Notes under the pieces: model-generated
What the model was told of the DNA's origin: nothing
Seen by the model: the letters and a program-made list of their open reading frames with translations, nothing else
Database searches by the model: none
Origin: an uncultured Oscillospiraceae bacterium
GTDB lineage: Bacteria > Bacillota > Clostridia > Oscillospirales > Ruminococcaceae
Reading direction: 5' to 3'
Length of the DNA stretch: 8,003 nucleotides
NCBI GenBank assembly: GCA_910577365.1
Contig: CAJTMU010000047.1
Coordinates: 7,012 to 15,014, forward strand
Shown here: in pieces, positions 6,563-8,003 of the stretch
How positions within the stretch are numbered: the stretch's first letter is position 1
Layout: every line of letters starts with the position of its first letter
Program-made: the position numbers and the translations under genes

Positions 6563-6571
6563 AAGGGACAA
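6546..6571 (+). repeat. Right terminal inverted repeat
   Basis: Starts AGCAACACAAAAGG and ends TAAAAGGGACAA; it pairs with 5526-5551 with two mismatches (6556 and 6559). It overlaps the stop codon of the coding remnant at 6491-6562. The nine bases beyond the stop (6563-6571) are fully conserved in the left copy, so the repeat is not explained by coding alone. Confidence 0.8.
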
Positions 6572-6648
6572 AAAATTTCATGCGCCGACATTGCGCGACT
6601 TATAGGCTTTTTCTGCAAGCTGACTGCCTGATAACTTTCGGGCTTCTC

Positions 6649-7731
6649 TTATATATTATCCGAAATCTTTGTTCCCATCTCGGAGCAGCTTACGAGCGTC
6701 ATTCCGTCGGACATGATATCGCCCGTTCTGAAGCCCGCTTCAAGCGTTTTGTTTACTGCCGCTTCCACCGCGCCAGCCTCGGTTTCCATTTTGAATGAGT
6801 AGCGCAGAAGCATTGCCGCGGACAATATCGTTGCAATGGGGTTAGCTTTGTTCTGCCCCGCGATATCGGGCGCGGAACCGCCGCTCGGCTCATACAGCCC
6901 AAAGCTGCTTTCGTTCATGCTTGCAGAGGCAAGCATACCAATCGAGCCGGTTATCATGGAAGCTTCGTCGGAAAGGATATCCCCGAACATATTCTCGGTG
7001 ACCATAACGTCAAACTGCGCGGGGTCTTTTACAAGCTGCATAGCCGCGTTGTCGACCAGCATGTGCTCCAGCGTAACTTCGGGATAATCCTTCGCGACCT
7101 CCTCGACGACCTTTCTCCACAGCCGTGAGCTGTCCAGAACGTTCGCCTTGTCAACGCTGGTCACCTTTTTGCGGCGCTGCATGGCGACGTCAAAGGCTTT
7201 CACGGCAATTCTTCTTATCTCGTTTTCATTATACTCCAGCGTATCCACCGCTGTCATAACGCCGTTTATCTCCTCTGTTTTTCTCGCGCCGAAGTAAAGT
7301 CCACCCGTAAGCTCCCTCATGATAAGCATATCAAAGCCCTTTGCGGCGATTTCCGCTTTAAGAGGGCAAGCCTCGCTGAGCTGCGAAAACAGCAGACAGG
7401 GGCGCAGATTAGCGAACAGTCCCAATGCCTTGCGCAATCCAAGCAAGCCCGCCTCGGGGCGCTTATCCGCAGGAAGCTTATACCAAGGAGATGTGGTAGT
7501 GTTGCCGCCTATGCTGCCCATAAGCACCGCGTCCGCCGCTTTGCAGCGCTCCACAGTCTCTTCGGTAAGCGGCACGCCGTTCGCGTCTATGGAGCAGCCG
7601 CCCATCAGCAGCTGCTCGTAATTAAATTTATGCCCGAATTTTTCCGCGACCCTGTCCAGCACCTTCATTGCCTCGGTGACAATTTCAGGGCCTATCCCGT
7701 CGCCCTTTATAACCGCAATGTTCTTTTCCAT
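6649..7731 (-). CDS. leuB: 3-isopropylmalate dehydrogenase
   Basis: LeuB carries out the NAD-dependent oxidation and decarboxylation of 3-isopropylmalate to 2-oxoisocaproate in leucine synthesis, in the cytoplasm. The 360-residue length is typical. KGDGIGPEIV (9-18) opens the fold. LLGLRKALGLFANLRP (96-111) holds the substrate-binding arginines R100 and R110 and is typical of LeuB rather than isocitrate dehydrogenase. RELTGGLYFG (139-148) gives R139 and the catalytic tyrosine Y146, and VDKANVL (193-199) the lysine K195. D227, D251 and D255 are the metal-binding acids (LVDNAAMQL; NMFGDILSDEASMI). EPSGGSAPDIAGQNKANP (281-298) is the NAD-binding loop. The ATG at 7731 has GAGAGGA a few bases upstream. 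It lies 32 bases after kptA on the same strand, probably co-transcribed. No clear terminator follows it between 6572 and 6648. Confidence 0.97.
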   Translation of the reverse strand: MEKNIAVIKGDGIGPEIVTEAMKVLDRVAEKFGHKFNYEQLLMGGCSIDANGVPLTEETVERCKAADAVLMGSIGGNTTTSPWYKLPADKRPEAGLLGLRKALGLFANLRPCLLFSQLSEACPLKAEIAAKGFDMLIMRELTGGLYFGARKTEEINGVMTAVDTLEYNENEIRRIAVKAFDVAMQRRKKVTSVDKANVLDSSRLWRKVVEEVAKDYPEVTLEHMLVDNAAMQLVKDPAQFDVMVTENMFGDILSDEASMITGSIGMLASASMNESSFGLYEPSGGSAPDIAGQNKANPIATILSAAMLLRYSFKMETEAGAVEAAVNKTLEAGFRTGDIMSDGMTLVSCSEMGTKISDNI

Positions 7732-7763
7732 ATGTTTCCTCTCACTCTTTCACTTTTCCGATT

Positions 7764-8003
7764 TTAGCGTTCCCCAAGAAATTCGGGCGGAACGCTTTCC
7801 GTAAGCCATACGCCGTTTTCCGACAAATAAAATTTATAGCCCTGCCTGAACATCTTTCCCGAATGAACAAAGAAGATATGCGGCTTTCCGTGCCGCGCGC
7901 CCACCTTTTCCGCGGTTTCCCTGTCCTTGGACAGATGGACATAAAGGCGCGACATGGGCTTTAAGCCATCCTTGCGGATAGCGGCAGCAAACCTCTCCCC
8001 TGT
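7764..8003 (-). CDS. kptA: RNA 2'-phosphotransferase KptA/Tpt1, 3' part
   Basis: Only the C-terminal 79 codons are in the window; the frame is open through the right edge, so the 5' end is missing from view. KptA/Tpt1 moves an internal 2'-phosphate from RNA to NAD+, giving ADP-ribose cyclic phosphate. The visible part follows the family closely: ERFAAAIRKDGLKPMSRLYV, then HLSKDRETAEKVGARHGKP, then MFRQGYKFYLSENGVWLTE and VPPEFL near the end. An internal ATG at 7955 (the M of KPMSR) is not the start, because conserved sequence continues before it. The N-terminal catalytic Arg-His pair lies outside. In bacteria the enzyme's substrate is uncertain since they lack the eukaryotic tRNA-splicing route that makes 2'-phosphates. 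It precedes leuB by 32 bases. Confidence 0.93.
   Translation of the reverse strand, partial: TGERFAAAIRKDGLKPMSRLYVHLSKDRETAEKVGARHGKPHIFFVHSGKMFRQGYKFYLSENGVWLTESVPPEFLGER

Larger units (their letters stand above)
5526..6571. mobile_element. Putative transposase-less insertion cassette with hydrolase cargo
   Basis: A 1046-bp unit is bounded by 26-bp imperfect inverted repeats (5526-5551 and 6546-6571, 24/26 identical, ends TTGTCCC and GGGACAA). It holds one complete gene, the minus-strand alpha/beta hydrolase, and a short coding remnant, but no transposase. It sits in the gap between convergent GH26 and leuB and is near 40% GC in the lines I counted, against about 56% in the adjacent part of leuB. 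Both outer flanks are A-rich (AAAA on each side), which may be a short target duplication but is too simple to trust. This architecture is that of mobile insertion cassettes, where a related insertion sequence moves the unit in trans. I could not match the ends to a named family. Confidence 0.55.

Noticed and set aside
6580..6798. Plus-strand ORF starting MRRHCATY
   Set aside because: Mostly antisense to the 3' end of leuB, with no ribosome site or recognisable features.
7742..7942. Second minus-strand frame overlapping kptA
   Set aside because: It is a frame shadow; only the frame ending at 7764 carries the KptA conserved residues.

Overview
The window looks like the chromosome of a low-to-mid GC Gram-positive gut or rumen bacterium of the Clostridia (Ruminococcus/Oscillospiraceae type). 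The reasons are consensus sigma-A promoters, strong Shine-Dalgarno sites, a Firmicute-style LeuB, a GH26 mannanase-type enzyme and a formate/nitrite-channel homologue. This assignment rests on protein character and is not proven. Base composition is patchy: housekeeping genes are roughly 50-60% GC in the lines I counted, while the serine hydrolase (2754-3761) and the alpha/beta hydrolase (5632-6447) are near 40%.

Layout, left to right. Positions 1-142 hold a leftward promoter with a perfect TTGACA-17-TATAAT, followed by two hairpins in its transcript, serving something beyond the left edge. Positions 198-2342 (minus) encode the Tex transcription/RNA-binding protein, with its own promoter near 2419-2447. 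Positions 2457-2720 form a divergent control region: a rightward extended -10 promoter, about 140 bases of hairpin-rich sequence without a gene, then a second perfect consensus promoter. This promoter reads three closely spaced plus-strand genes: a cytoplasmic beta-lactamase-fold serine hydrolase (2754-3761), an FNT-family membrane channel (3801-4469) and a signal-less GH26 glycoside hydrolase (4485-5453). A hairpin terminator at 5453-5480 is oriented for minus-strand transcripts.

Positions 5526-6571 are the most unusual part. A minus-strand alpha/beta hydrolase gene is bounded by 26-bp inverted repeats (24/26 identical, ends TTGTCCC...GGGACAA). No transposase is present. The unit sits between the convergent GH26 and leuB genes and is low in GC, so it looks like a mobile insertion cassette carrying a cargo gene. 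The right repeat overlaps the 3' end of a short coding remnant, and both differences between the repeats are synonymous in that frame.

Positions 6649-8003 (minus) hold leuB, preceded by the 3' part of kptA (RNA 2'-phosphotransferase), which runs off the right edge. The two are probably co-transcribed leftward. With the cassette removed, leuB transcripts would reach the terminator at 5453-5480 directly.
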